NCBI RefSeq assembly: GCF_004827385.1
Contig: NZ_SRXN01000021.1
Location: 1-64,000, forward strand
Length of the DNA stretch: 64,000 nucleotides
Reading direction: 5' to 3'
From: Ensifer sp. MPMI2T
GTDB taxonomy: Bacteria; Pseudomonadota; Alphaproteobacteria; Rhizobiales; Rhizobiaceae
The notes beneath the pieces are model-generated. The model worked only from the letters and a program-made list of their open reading frames with translations. It was not told the DNA's origin and did not search any database. The position numbers and the translations under genes were made by a program. Below are positions 35,090-43,162 of this stretch, in pieces. Positions within the stretch are counted from its first letter, which is position 1. Every line of letters starts with the position of its first letter.

Positions 35090-35870
35090 GCGCATCATCG
35101 TCTAGCTTGAAGACTGTTGCGTCGTCGGCCCGCTCCCGTACCCCCTTGAACGAGGCGTGGCGCAATTGTCCGTCGTCCGTCCAGCCGCGATATTCAACCT
35201 CGGCAATGAGCAGCGTCCGCACGAAGATCGCACCCTTTCGTCTTAGCGACACGGCCGGCTTGTCGGGCCCTGATCGCGTCGAGCAGCTCGCGCAGCTTCA
35301 CTGATTCCTGATTGCTCCAGCCGGTTCCGCAGCCGCCGACATAGACAAGCGCCTCGCCTTTGCGTGCCGCCAGCAGCAGCCGCCCGATCGCGCCGAGCAT
35401 GGTCGACGGCTCGTAGCCGACAATCACAAAACTGTCGCGGCGCCGGCAGGTGATCTTGAGCCAGCCGCCGCGGCCGGAGCGGTAGGGTTTCTCCTGGTGC
35501 TTGGCGATGATGCCTTCGAGGCCATGCGCACAGGCGACGCGAAAGAACTCCTCCCCGTCAGCCTGGACCTCCTCGGAGAGCCGGATGGCCCCTTCCCGAC
35601 CGGCGACGAGTGGCTCGAGCAATCGGCGGCGCTCGCGGAGCGGCAGCCGGCGCTGGTCGCGGCCGTCGAGATATAGGAGGTCGAAAGCGAAAAGGACGAT
35701 CGCGCCCGCTTCATGCGACGACGGTAGGCGGCCAAGAGCGCGCTGCAGCATTCCGAAGTCGGAACGGCCTTGTCGTCGAGCACGACGGCCTCGCCGTCGA
35801 GGATGGCCGTCTTCACGGCGAGCCGGCGCGCGTCGTCGGCGATCGAGAGAAAGGGTCTACGAGACTTAGG
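35090..35870 (-). pseudogene. ATP-dependent DNA ligase (LigD ligase domain), frameshifted remnant
   Basis: Three frames must be joined: ARRLAVKTAILDGEAVVLDD; then MLQRALGRLPS, IVLFAFDLLYLDGRD, HGLEGIIAKHQEKPYRSGRGGWLKITCRRRDSFVIVGY, LVYVGGCGTG; then KGAIFVRTLLIAEVEYRGWTDDGQLRHASFKG. These are nucleotidyltransferase motifs III-V and the OB fold of LigD. The adenylated lysine motif (KxDGxR) and all N-terminal domains are missing, and at least two frameshifts are present. LigD with Ku performs bacterial end joining; no Ku gene is seen here. Confidence 0.75.
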
Positions 35871-36154
35871 TGATCGAACCGGACCGCTCGTTGCGCCTCG
35901 TGGGCCGTCGCATCGATTACGATATCTTCTTCGACATGGACGATTGATGGTCGGTTCGGCTTTCGGATAAAAGCAGCGACAATGAAACTGGGAGGCGACC
36001 TGCAGAGACGGATAGAGCTGCAGAGGTTGTCGGTCCCTGCAGCTCCGATCGCGACGTATTCTTCGTTTAGCTTGGGGCTTACTCGCCCTGTTCCATCCAA
36101 GGGAACCGCTTCGAACGTCGCCTACTAACAAATATAGGGGCGGCGCGATTGGAT

Positions 36155-36265
36155 TCAAGCAGTTGGGTTGATCACTGCGATGACCATAAGGCCGCCGATC
36201 ACGATCATAGCGTAACGATAAGACGTTGACTCTCCCCGCCATGAGAACATAATAAGAACATTCAT
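36155..36265 (-). CDS. Possible 36-aa single-pass membrane peptide
   Basis: [20 protein letters not shown] followed by the hydrophobic [16 protein letters not shown]. The charge pattern suits a small membrane protein, and short C-terminally hydrophobic ORFs like this recur in rhizobia, but no clear ribosome site is seen. The surrounding 35.87-36.35 kb shows nothing else. Confidence 0.3.
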   Translation of the reverse strand: MNVLIMFSWRGESTSYRYAMIVIGGLMVIAVINPTA

Positions 36266-36349
36266 CGGTGCGGCGCCTATTCCGAAAACCTTGGGGACAT
36301 GAGAACCGCCTTGCGCGGCGGAGAAGGTGCGCCTTGCGAACACTTGAAT

Positions 36350-36784
36350 ATGAAATCAACGGAAATCGCGGTCGATCTGGCCGTCCTGAAGCCATTCGAG
36401 AGACAGGCTTTCGCCGGCCTCGACCAATATGGTCGCAAGGTCGAGGTCCGCGGCATCCAGCAGCTTGCAGTAAAGATGGCCGAGTCTTTTCAGGCCTACG
36501 CGATCTTCGATCGCGATCAGGTGCTGCGTTATCCGGCGATCACGCCGTTCACCACGCGGACGCTCTACACCATTCCGATCGAACTGAGGCGCGAAGCCTG
36601 CGATCGCGATCGCCTGAAGGAATCAGACGCACGCGACCGTATGGCGCAGCTGATATCGGGCGCGCTTATAAAGCGCTACCGCTTCGAGCCATTGAAACAC
36701 ATCGGCACGTCCTGCCACGTCAACTGGAATGCCGCTTTCGAGGCGCAGTTCGGCAGCCAAGCCGGCAAGAAGTCGGCGGGTTGA
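36350..36784 (+). CDS. Hypothetical protein (144 aa)
   Basis: Starts [18 protein letters not shown] and ends [21 protein letters not shown]...GKKSAG. Predicted mixed alpha/beta, basic, soluble. I do not recognise a domain. I chose the ATG at 36350 because the preceding 17 codons ([17 protein letters not shown]) look non-conserved. Proteins of this type appear only in rhizobia to my knowledge. It is followed by another orphan 46 bases later. Confidence 0.6.
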   Translation: MKSTEIAVDLAVLKPFERQAFAGLDQYGRKVEVRGIQQLAVKMAESFQAYAIFDRDQVLRYPAITPFTTRTLYTIPIELRREACDRDRLKESDARDRMAQLISGALIKRYRFEPLKHIGTSCHVNWNAAFEAQFGSQAGKKSAG

Positions 36785-36830
36785 CGGCGGGTTGCGCGGC
36801 GATACCTTTCACCAAGGAGGCGGAAGTGAC

Positions 36831-37019
36831 ATGAGTGACGAGGAGATCGCCGGCGAAAAGCACCGGGATAATGGGCTCTATGTCCACTACTGCGAGCACC
36901 CCGGCTGCACTAAATGGGGTGGCTTCGGCTTCGCGATCGGCAAGACCGAGCCCAACTGGTTCTGCCTCGCGCATCGGCCGGAATGGAAATCGCGTCATGA
37001 GGCACGCCCGAGGAATTGA
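36831..37019 (+). CDS. Small Cys/His-containing hypothetical protein (62 aa)
   Basis: MSDEEIAGEKHRDNGLYVHY then CEHPGCTKWGGFGFA and WFCLAHRPEW. The C-x4-C ... C-x2-H arrangement could bind one zinc ion. AAGGAGGCGG lies about seven bases before the ATG at 36831, a strong site. Function unknown; a small zinc-ribbon regulator or RNA binder is possible. Its 3' end overlaps the next, broken frame by 23 bases. Confidence 0.65.
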   Translation: MSDEEIAGEKHRDNGLYVHYCEHPGCTKWGGFGFAIGKTEPNWFCLAHRPEWKSRHEARPRN

Positions 37020-37315
37020 CCTGATCGGCCGCCCCGATATCGACCCCGAGCTCGGCATCGGTTACATGCGCCTGGCCGATCTCCGGGAAGATCAGATCCT
37101 CGGCGCGCTGCGGCGCGTGCCAACACAACAACTGGGTCAACCGCTGGGAGATCGCCGCCAAATGGAGCCACTACGATACGCTTGACGCGCTCCGCCCGCT
37201 GCTTAGATGTAGCCGGTGCGGTAACAAGGGCAACAATGGCTGGCGGGTTGGCCGCATCAATCGAGAGTCGGAGTGGGTGGATGTGCAATCGGTATCGCAT
37301 CGAGGTGGAATTTGA
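36997..37315 (+). pseudogene. Frameshifted small zinc-finger-like gene
   Basis: Frame 1 from 36997 reads MRHARGIDLIGRPD...MRLADLREDQILGAL; at about 37112 the sense continues in another frame with CGACQHNNWVNRWEIAAKW, LRCSRCGNKGNNGWRVGRINRE, ending 37315. The two CxxC pairs would make a zinc ribbon. The split suggests a one-base frameshift in a gene that is intact in relatives, but a sequencing error would look the same. Confidence 0.45.
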
Positions 37316-37367
37316 CGAGCTGTGGCGGGTAGCCAAACCGCACAGCGACATGACCAACCGCGCCGGC
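37281..37367 (+). pseudogene. SOS-response-associated peptidase (YedK/HMCES), N-terminal remnant
   Basis: From an ATG at 37281: MCNRYRIEVEFDELWRVAKP. Catalytic Cys2 directly after Met and the following Asn-x-Tyr fit the SRAP family start. After about 29 residues the similarity ends and the next frame is nonsense. It overlaps the end of the broken zinc-finger gene. Confidence 0.35.
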
Positions 37368-37477
37368 GTCCAGACTCAACGTCGACTAGTTCGAGATAGC
37401 CCACGAATGCGGCTCCGGCCATTATCGCTACCAGAGCACCATCCGAAAGGCGCTTCTGTACTGCGGCCTCGCATCCG

Positions 37478-37789
37478 TCAGTTCGCTTTGGTGATGTCAG
37501 TGGGCATCAGCGCATTCTGAATCAGCTTCTCAAGCAGATCATGCAGATACTGGGCCGTGCCTATGTCGATCCGCAAGCGTGTCGCTATGGAGGCTATACC
37601 TGGGTTCTGCCCGTCGATTATGGCCGACGCAAAAGACACGTAAAATACTTTGTTTACTTCCCGAGCCTCGGTGATCAGGTCCACGTACTGGACTGGTGTG
37701 CCGTTGTCTCGGATTTCCCAACTCTCTGTGCCCACCTGGAGCGTTCGCCCGTTCCTTACTACCACTTCATTTCTGTTTTCGTCGTCCAC
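37478..37789 (-). CDS. Hypothetical protein (103 aa)
   Basis: Begins at a GTG (37789) with AAGGAG nine bases upstream. Readable stretches: RNGRTLQVGTESWEIRDNG, QYVDLITEAREVNKVFYVSFASAI, RLRIDIGTAQYLHDLLEKLI. Soluble, alpha/beta. It resembles small rhizobial orphans of unknown role. No operon partner. Confidence 0.55.
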   Translation of the reverse strand: MDDENRNEVVVRNGRTLQVGTESWEIRDNGTPVQYVDLITEAREVNKVFYVSFASAIIDGQNPGIASIATRLRIDIGTAQYLHDLLEKLIQNALMPTDITKAN

Positions 37790-37963
37790 GCCAGTGCTCC
37801 TTCAACCTAACGGCGTGGATTATGTTGCGCTTAGGTCGCACTAAGAGCAACTGCCCAGCCGCTCTCGTATGCGCTGCCCGAAACGCCAGAAATGTAAGGA
37901 CGGCAACACCATACTTGTCGGCAAGGTCAGGCGTTGAGCCTCGCCGGTTGACGGATGAAGCCG

Positions 37964-38212
37964 TTATTTAGGAAGAAAGCACGTGTCCGCTGCATCCTCA
38001 CAGCGGATCGGACGCGCCCCATCGGTAAGCATTTGCCTAAGGGCAAGCTCATCGCGAACACCCTGTCGGTACAAATGGAAAAGCATCTTACCAATTTCGA
38101 TGCCCTCCTCGCTTTCCGGTTCCAATTCTTTAAACGAACAAGCATGGTTGTGAACACGTCGCAGCATCGACAACTCGCCCTCATCGATAACGAAATCGGA
38201 AAACAAGACCAT
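37964..38212 (-). CDS. Hypothetical protein (82 aa)
   Basis: MVLFSDFVIDEGELSMLRRV, then EEGIEIGKMLFHLYRQGV and ELALRQMLTDG. GGAGGG lies nine bases before the ATG. Predicted helical. Similar proteins are common in rhizobia and often sit on plasmids; function unknown. Confidence 0.6.
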   Translation of the reverse strand: MVLFSDFVIDEGELSMLRRVHNHACSFKELEPESEEGIEIGKMLFHLYRQGVRDELALRQMLTDGARPIRCEDAADTCFLPK

Positions 38213-38314
38213 CTCTTTGACCCTCCAATCAAAGCCTTGTTGATGATCAGATAGATGTTGGTGAGGCAGCGCGATTTTTCCAGACTTCAGGCATCACCAG
38301 CATAGGAAGACTTC

Positions 38315-39008
38315 GTGGAATCGATGAGAGAGCTAATATTGGCCTGCATTCTTGGCACCGTCGTCTGGCAGCCGGCATTCGCGGAAGACATTGAAGGCCG
38401 CGGTGCTGTTCGGAAAATTCCTCGGTGGCTTGCTTGTCATTGCGATCGCGCTGCTGACGCTCTGGCTGCTCATGACGGGTCTCGGCATCCTGTTCCTCGG
38501 TCTGCCTCCGTCGGCCGCCGACATCGTGCGGGGGGTCGCCTATCTGGCCGCGACGCTCGCCTACGCCGGTGTCTGGCTGGCGCTGGCGATCGCATTCTCG
38601 ACCTTGATCCGCTCGCCGGCGACCTCGGCATTGGCCGCCTTGTCGGTCTGGCTAGTGCTCGCCGTGTTCTGGGACATGATCGCGCCGCTGCTTGCAAGCG
38701 TGCTGGCCCCTATTGATCCGCTCGATCCGATGACTGTGGTCACGCAGTTCGAAACGCAGCAGGCCGTCAGCAGGTTCTCCCCTCAGACGCTTTACGGCGA
38801 AATCACCGGGATGCTGTTGAACCCCGCGGCGCGATTGGTCGGCCCCTTGTTGTTCGATCAGGTCCAAGGCGCGATCGCCGGCGCACCGCTACCGACCGTG
38901 CAAAGCCTCCTGGTCGTATGGCCGCAGCTCGCGGGACTGGTCGCTGCGATGATCCTGCTGTTCACCCTGGCCTATGTCGTCTTCCAGCGTCAGGAGGTCA
39001 GGGCATGA
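38315..39008 (+). pseudogene. Chimeric remnant: signal-peptide start joined to an ABC-2 permease C-terminus
   Basis: A frame from 38315 starts with a good signal peptide (MRELILACILGTVVWQPAFAEDI) of an unidentified secreted protein. At about 38390 the sequence changes, in another frame, to the last about 205 residues of a NosY-like ABC-2 permease: FGKFLGGLLVIAIALLTLWLL, FSTLIRSPATSALAAL, VWPQLAGLVAAMILLFTLAYVVFQRQEVRA. The permease lacks its first one or two membrane helices and no ATPase gene is near. Confidence 0.6.
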
Positions 39009-39065
39009 CGGTTGCCAGGCGCTTGGTCACCCGCAAAGTTGATTACCCATGCGTGGAGGAGAACG

Positions 39066-39380
39066 ATGGAGCACGATCGCTTTCGACATCCGGTACCAAT
39101 CTTCGTGGGTCTCGGATTTCCGGCCGAGATCGACGGCGTCAGAGAGGCCTACGCCTGGCTGAATGAGTGGCCGCCGTCAAAGCGGAATCCGACCCACGCC
39201 ATCGCGCTCGATGCCTGCAAAGCGGCACTTGCGGGCGAGATTGATGCCGAGATTGCTCGCACGGCGCTTGTTGCCTGCGCGCGAAGGGCCAATCTCCTCG
39301 CGCCCGACGCCGTCACGATCATCGGCGCGAACAGACCGACGCAGTCGACGCCGTATCGCAGGCCGGCGGCTGCAAACTGA
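39066..39380 (+). CDS. DUF982 domain protein
   Basis: 104 residues matching DUF982, a family nearly confined to rhizobia: FRHPVPIFVGLGFPAEIDGVREAYAWLNEWP, HAIALDACKAALAGEIDAEIARTALVACARRAN. GGAGGAG lies four bases before the ATG at 39066. Function unknown; members are often plasmid-borne and in many copies per genome. Confidence 0.88.
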   Translation: MEHDRFRHPVPIFVGLGFPAEIDGVREAYAWLNEWPPSKRNPTHAIALDACKAALAGEIDAEIARTALVACARRANLLAPDAVTIIGANRPTQSTPYRRPAAAN

Positions 39381-39907
39381 CCCTGTTATCGAAGGAGGGT
39401 CGACGCCGATCACCGCCGTCTCTGGAGGGCGGAGGCCCCAAAGCAGCATGAGGAGATGGGCTTCCACGAGGATGGAAGCAGTCGACGGGCCGGCTTAAGC
39501 CGCTTGGACGCTCTGAACCAGCGCGTCGGCCCCCCTCGCCGCGATTTTTTGAGCACAGAACGGGGACATTCGCGGAGGTTCGCCAAGCCTCCTCTCGACC
39601 CGTAGCTGGCGCTCGCCGATACGGCCGATATGTCCGTGCTGGGGGCGCGAAGCGGACGTTCACCTTTCTTAGCAAGCTTCGTCCTTGGAACAGGTGTCGG
39701 TGCCCTGGTGTGCTAATCGCAACTCGGGACCTGCAAACCCGTCTCCCCTCACGCAATAGACTCATGCGAATTGTATCTATTTTCGAGACAATGCGGTCCA
39801 TATTCATCGCCTACTGCGATCATCCGATCCCGATTAGGTTTCTGCTCACACCAGTTGGCCATCAACATGGAAACGGTGGACGAAACGTCAAACATCGGAG
39901 AACTGCC
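39381..39907. other. Intergenic stretch before the MBL-fold gene
   Basis: About 530 bases. It has two short motifs like those near the 65-bp repeats (ACGGGGACATTC at 39560 and GAAGCGGACGTTCACC at 39648) but no clear repeat. No coding sequence recognised. The promoter of the MBL-fold gene should lie in the AT-richer part around 39770-39850. Confidence 0.35.
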
Positions 39908-40873
39908 ATGCTCACCCGTAGAGGCCTCATCAAGAGCGCAGCGGCGCTCGTCGCAGCGGGAACCGTTTCGGGCGGGTTCACCCCGGCCCTCGCGAAGGCA
40001 CCCTTTCAATCTTTCCAGGCTCCCGGCTTTTACAGAATGAAGCTTGGGAGCTTCGAACTGACGGCGCTTTCGGACGGCACTATTCCGCTGCCTCTTCCGG
40101 AGCTTTACACAAACACCGACGCCGAAGATGCGCGGAGAGCGCTGGCCGCGGCGTTCATGGGCACGCCGACAGATACGTCGGTCAACGCCTTCCTCGTCAA
40201 CACGGGGGATAGGCTGGTGCTGATCGACGCCGGCACGGGCACCTATCTCGATGGTGCGCTCGGCGAGCTCGTCGCCAATCTCGAGGCGGCCGGCTACAAA
40301 GCGGACCAGATTGACGACATCATCCTGACCCATATCCACACCGACCATTCCGGCGGGCTGACGATCAAAGGCAAGCCGGTGTTCGCCAATGCGACTGTTC
40401 ACGTCAACAAGCGTGAACATGATTTCTGGATGGAGACGCCCGTGGAGAGCCGACCGGCCAATGTGCCGCTGAGCTATTTCGTCGAGGCGCATGAGAGTCT
40501 TGGGCCCTATGCCGAAGCCGGCAGAGTTCGGACCTTCGCCGATAATGCCAGAATCTTGCCGGGCATCGGCTCGATCCTGCGGGCCGGGCACACGCCGGGG
40601 CACAGCTCGATCGTTGTGGAAAGCGCCGGCGCGAAGATCGTTTTCTGGGGCGACATTACCCATGGAGACGTGCTTCAGTTCGACGAGCCGGACGTGGCGA
40701 TCCAGTTCGATACGGATCAGTCCGAGGCCATTCGAGCCAGAGAGGCGGCCTTCGCGCATGCGGCCGACGGCAAATACCTAGTGGCCGGCGCTCATACTGC
40801 CTTCCCGGGCATCGGCCATGTTCGCCGCGATGCGACGAATTACGACTGGGTTCCCGTCAACTACGCCTCTTGA
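39908..40873 (+). CDS. Exported metallo-beta-lactamase-fold hydrolase
   Basis: 321 residues. The N-terminus MLTRRGLIKSAAALVAAG is a twin-arginine-like signal ending near ALAKA. The zinc-binding HIHTDH motif is at residues 142-147, with AGHTPGH and GDITHGD downstream, as in lactonase/quorum-quenching-like and alkylsulfatase-unlike members. The substrate is not evident; lactone or ester hydrolysis in the periplasm is likely. The ATG at 39908 is chosen because it gives the signal peptide. A strong hairpin follows, and the convergent LysR gene lies beyond it. Confidence 0.88.
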   Translation: MLTRRGLIKSAAALVAAGTVSGGFTPALAKAPFQSFQAPGFYRMKLGSFELTALSDGTIPLPLPELYTNTDAEDARRALAAAFMGTPTDTSVNAFLVNTGDRLVLIDAGTGTYLDGALGELVANLEAAGYKADQIDDIILTHIHTDHSGGLTIKGKPVFANATVHVNKREHDFWMETPVESRPANVPLSYFVEAHESLGPYAEAGRVRTFADNARILPGIGSILRAGHTPGHSSIVVESAGAKIVFWGDITHGDVLQFDEPDVAIQFDTDQSEAIRAREAAFAHAADGKYLVAGAHTAFPGIGHVRRDATNYDWVPVNYAS

Positions 40874-40886
40874 AAACGACCCATCG

Positions 40887-40916
40887 CGGCGCAACGGAGG
40901 GGAGCCCGTTGCGCCG
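40887..40916. terminator. Terminator hairpin between MBL-fold and LysR genes
   Basis: CGGCGCAACGG pairs perfectly with CCGTTGCGCCG around an eight-base loop, followed by GTTT. It lies 14 bases past the MBL-fold stop and can serve the convergent LysR gene too. Confidence 0.65.
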
Positions 40917-41042
40917 GTTTCATGTCTGGGCGGCACCGATCGCCATCGGTCCCGGCTTCAATAGGCCCTGTGCGACCAACCAACTGATTGCGACCACCGG
41001 GAACATGAAGCCCTCGTCACCATGCCCCTGCCGCAGAGCCGG

Positions 41043-41978
41043 TCAGTGCGAAGCGGCCAGATTCTCGTCGCGGATCTCAGTGAGGTTCAGTCTCGGCACC
41101 AGAAAGTCGAGGAACGCCCTGACCTTTGGCGGCTGGATACGTCCGCCGGCTCTCATCGCGTAAAGCGTGGGGGCCGGCCCGGACCATTCGGGAAGCACGC
41201 GGACGAGACGTCCTGCGGCAACGTCCGACCTGACACGGAGATGACTCGTCATCTGCAGACCTTCGCCGGCCAGCAGAAAGCCGTGCAATCCTTCGGGATC
41301 GCTGGCCACCGCAACGGGGCGTACCGGGAACTCGTTGCGCCGCCCCTCGCGTGTCAGAGGCCAGGCGTGAACCGGCTTGTCGAAATAGAACTGTGTCAAC
41401 AGGCAAGCATGATTGACGAGCTCTGCCGGGTTCGAAGGGCTTCCGTGTCTTTCAAGATAAGCAGGAGCCGCATATATGCCCATTGGCAGATCGCCAAGCC
41501 GGCGCGCACTGAGCGAGGAATCGGGCAAGGGCCCCTCCGACAGACGCAGCGCGATATCAATCTCCTTGGCAACGACATCCAGCACCTCATGGGCCAGAAG
41601 CAACTGCGGATAGACATCCGGGTAGAACCTCCTGAATTCGCTGAGCACCGGCGCCAGAATGCGCGTCGACAACCAGTGTGGGGCTGTGATCCTGAGCCAG
41701 CCCTTGGGACGTTGCTGCAGCTCGGCCACAGCGCTTTCTGCATCTTCGATATCTTTGACCAAGCCCTCGCAACGCTGGAAGTAGATCGTGCCAGCTTCGG
41801 TGAGCTTCAGGCTGCGCGTTGTCCTGTGGAGAAGCTGGGCCCCTAACCGCGCCTCCAGTTCCTGAACCTTCCGGCTGATCCGCGTCTTCGGCGTTCGCAG
41901 TGCCCGCGCGGCACCGGTGAAGCTACCCTCCTGCACGACCTTTACGAACGCCACCGTGTCGCTGAAGTCACGCAGCAT
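41043..41978 (-). CDS. LysR-family transcriptional regulator
   Basis: 311 residues. N-terminal winged helix-turn-helix (FVKVVQEGSFTGAARALRTPKTRISRKVQELEARLGAQLLHR) and a substrate-binding effector domain of the CrgA/AaeR-like type (WLRITAPHWLSTRILAPVL, YPQLLLAHEVLDVVAKEIDIALR). It is convergent with the MBL-fold gene. The gene it should control would normally start on its other side, at about 42.1 kb, where only a truncated reading frame with a strong ribosome site remains. Confidence 0.94.
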   Translation of the reverse strand: MLRDFSDTVAFVKVVQEGSFTGAARALRTPKTRISRKVQELEARLGAQLLHRTTRSLKLTEAGTIYFQRCEGLVKDIEDAESAVAELQQRPKGWLRITAPHWLSTRILAPVLSEFRRFYPDVYPQLLLAHEVLDVVAKEIDIALRLSEGPLPDSSLSARRLGDLPMGIYAAPAYLERHGSPSNPAELVNHACLLTQFYFDKPVHAWPLTREGRRNEFPVRPVAVASDPEGLHGFLLAGEGLQMTSHLRVRSDVAAGRLVRVLPEWSGPAPTLYAMRAGGRIQPPKVRAFLDFLVPRLNLTEIRDENLAASH

Positions 41979-42319
41979 GGACCACCCCCATTTGCCGCCG
42001 AATCCGGGACAATGAAGACCGATTTCGCCGGAGAATCAAGCCAATTCAATTCCTCTATGTCTCGATTGTCCCAATTTTTAATGAAGGCAGAAGGAGAATG
42101 GAAATGGCAAACCTGAACGAGACAGTCCCGGAGGCGCTGGCCACATCCCCAGCCTGCAATCCTCCGGCGCGGCCGAGCCCCGGTGCGCGAACTGCAGCTT
42201 TCCTACGGTCGGAGACATCTGGGGTGCTTATATGCGCGGGACCGCTTTCGGTTGTTTTTCACTGCCACTCTCTATCTGCTGGCCGGACGTACGGGTGTTG
42301 TGATGTCGGCCGGCGGCGA
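41979..42319. other. Divergent promoter region with 5' end of a lost gene
   Basis: Past the LysR start, AAGGAG (42091) precedes two ATGs (42098 and 42104) of a plus-strand frame MEMANLNETVPEALATSP that looks like a real gene start but soon becomes unrelated sequence. It is probably the truncated target gene of the LysR regulator. Nothing else is recognised up to the SDR fragment. Confidence 0.4.
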
Positions 42320-42505
42320 TCATTTGTCTTTTCTCCGCAAAGCGGCTGTCGGCCCCTTCGCCTGGAGCTTCCGCTTCCACCTCGCATTGCGGCCGGCGAT
42401 GTCCCGCATCGAGGCATAGACGACGTGGCCGGCGCGGGCGAGGACCTCGGTGGTCAAGCGGCCAAAGCCGCTTGACGAGCCGGTGACGAGAACGATCTTG
42501 GACAT
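42320..42505 (-). pseudogene. Short-chain dehydrogenase, N-terminal fragment
   Basis: MSKIVLVTGSSSGFGRLTTEVLARAGHVVYASMRDIAGRNA is a clean SDR start with the TGxxxGxG NAD(P) motif. After about 41 residues the family match stops and the frame runs out at 42320. It begins 12 bases after the stop of the XRE-SDR chimera. Confidence 0.7.
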
Positions 42506-42516
42506 GGCGAGGTCGG

Positions 42517-43062
42517 TCAGATCATGCCGCCATTGGCGCGCAGCACTTGGCCGTTGATCCAGCCTCCGTCGGGGCCGACGAGGAAGGCGACCGCTGCGGC
42601 GATGTCCTCGGGCGTACCGAGCCGTTCGAGCGGGTTCATCTTCGACATGCGCTCGATCAGCTCGGGCGACTTGCCGTCGAGGAACAGCGCCGTCGCGGTC
42701 GGTCCCGGCACGACCGCGTTGACGGTGATCGAGCGGCCGCGCAGTTCCTTGGCGAGGATGCCGGTCAGCGTCTCGACCGCCGCCTTGGTCGCGGCATAGA
42801 TGCCGTAAGTCTCGAGCTTGAGCCCGACGATACTGGTCGAGAAGTTGACAATGCGGCCGCCTTCACGCAGGCGCTTCGCCGCCTCGCGCAGCGTGTTGAT
42901 CGTGCCCCTGAGATTGATGGCGATCTGGCTGTCGATCAACGCGTCGTCCCCGTCGGCGAGCGTCGCCAGTTTCATTCCCCTTAGGACGCGCTGCAGGCGG
43001 ATCCGGCTGCCAACGTGGACATCGATGGCATCTGGAGTCTTTGGCTTAGGCTGCTCGAGCAT
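42517..43062 (-). CDS. In-frame chimera: XRE helix-turn-helix start fused to the C-terminal half of an SDR
   Basis: 181 residues from the ATG at 43062 (GAGG six bases upstream). Residues 1-33 (KPKTPDAIDVHVGSRIRLQRVLRGMKL) match the start of rhizobial XRE-type regulators (IDVHVGSRIRLRRxxxGMSQEKL). From about residue 42 the protein is an SDR lacking its NAD-binding half: QIAINLRGTINTLREAA, NFSTSIVGLKLETYGIYAATKAAVETL with catalytic Ser/Tyr/Lys, and WINGQVLRANGG. The fusion is in frame and uninterrupted but should be inactive as an oxidoreductase and lacks a full HTH. Probably a deletion product. Confidence 0.65.
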   Translation of the reverse strand: MLEQPKPKTPDAIDVHVGSRIRLQRVLRGMKLATLADGDDALIDSQIAINLRGTINTLREAAKRLREGGRIVNFSTSIVGLKLETYGIYAATKAAVETLTGILAKELRGRSITVNAVVPGPTATALFLDGKSPELIERMSKMNPLERLGTPEDIAAAVAFLVGPDGGWINGQVLRANGGMI

Positions 43063-43162
43063 TGTTACCTCGGTTTGAAGCTGATCATTCGGGGGAACCG
43101 CATCCATGGCAGGGGTTGGTTTCCCCTGTGAATAGCACGGCTGAGTGCAATTGAGCCGGACT

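Noticed and set aside
39550..39665. Possible third copy of the 65-bp repeat family
   Set aside because: Only the short AAGCGGACGTTC-like motif is shared; the diagnostic core of the repeat is absent.
41022..41846. 274-residue plus-strand frame opposite the LysR gene
   Set aside because: Antisense shadow; the LysR HTH and effector domain on the minus strand are complete.
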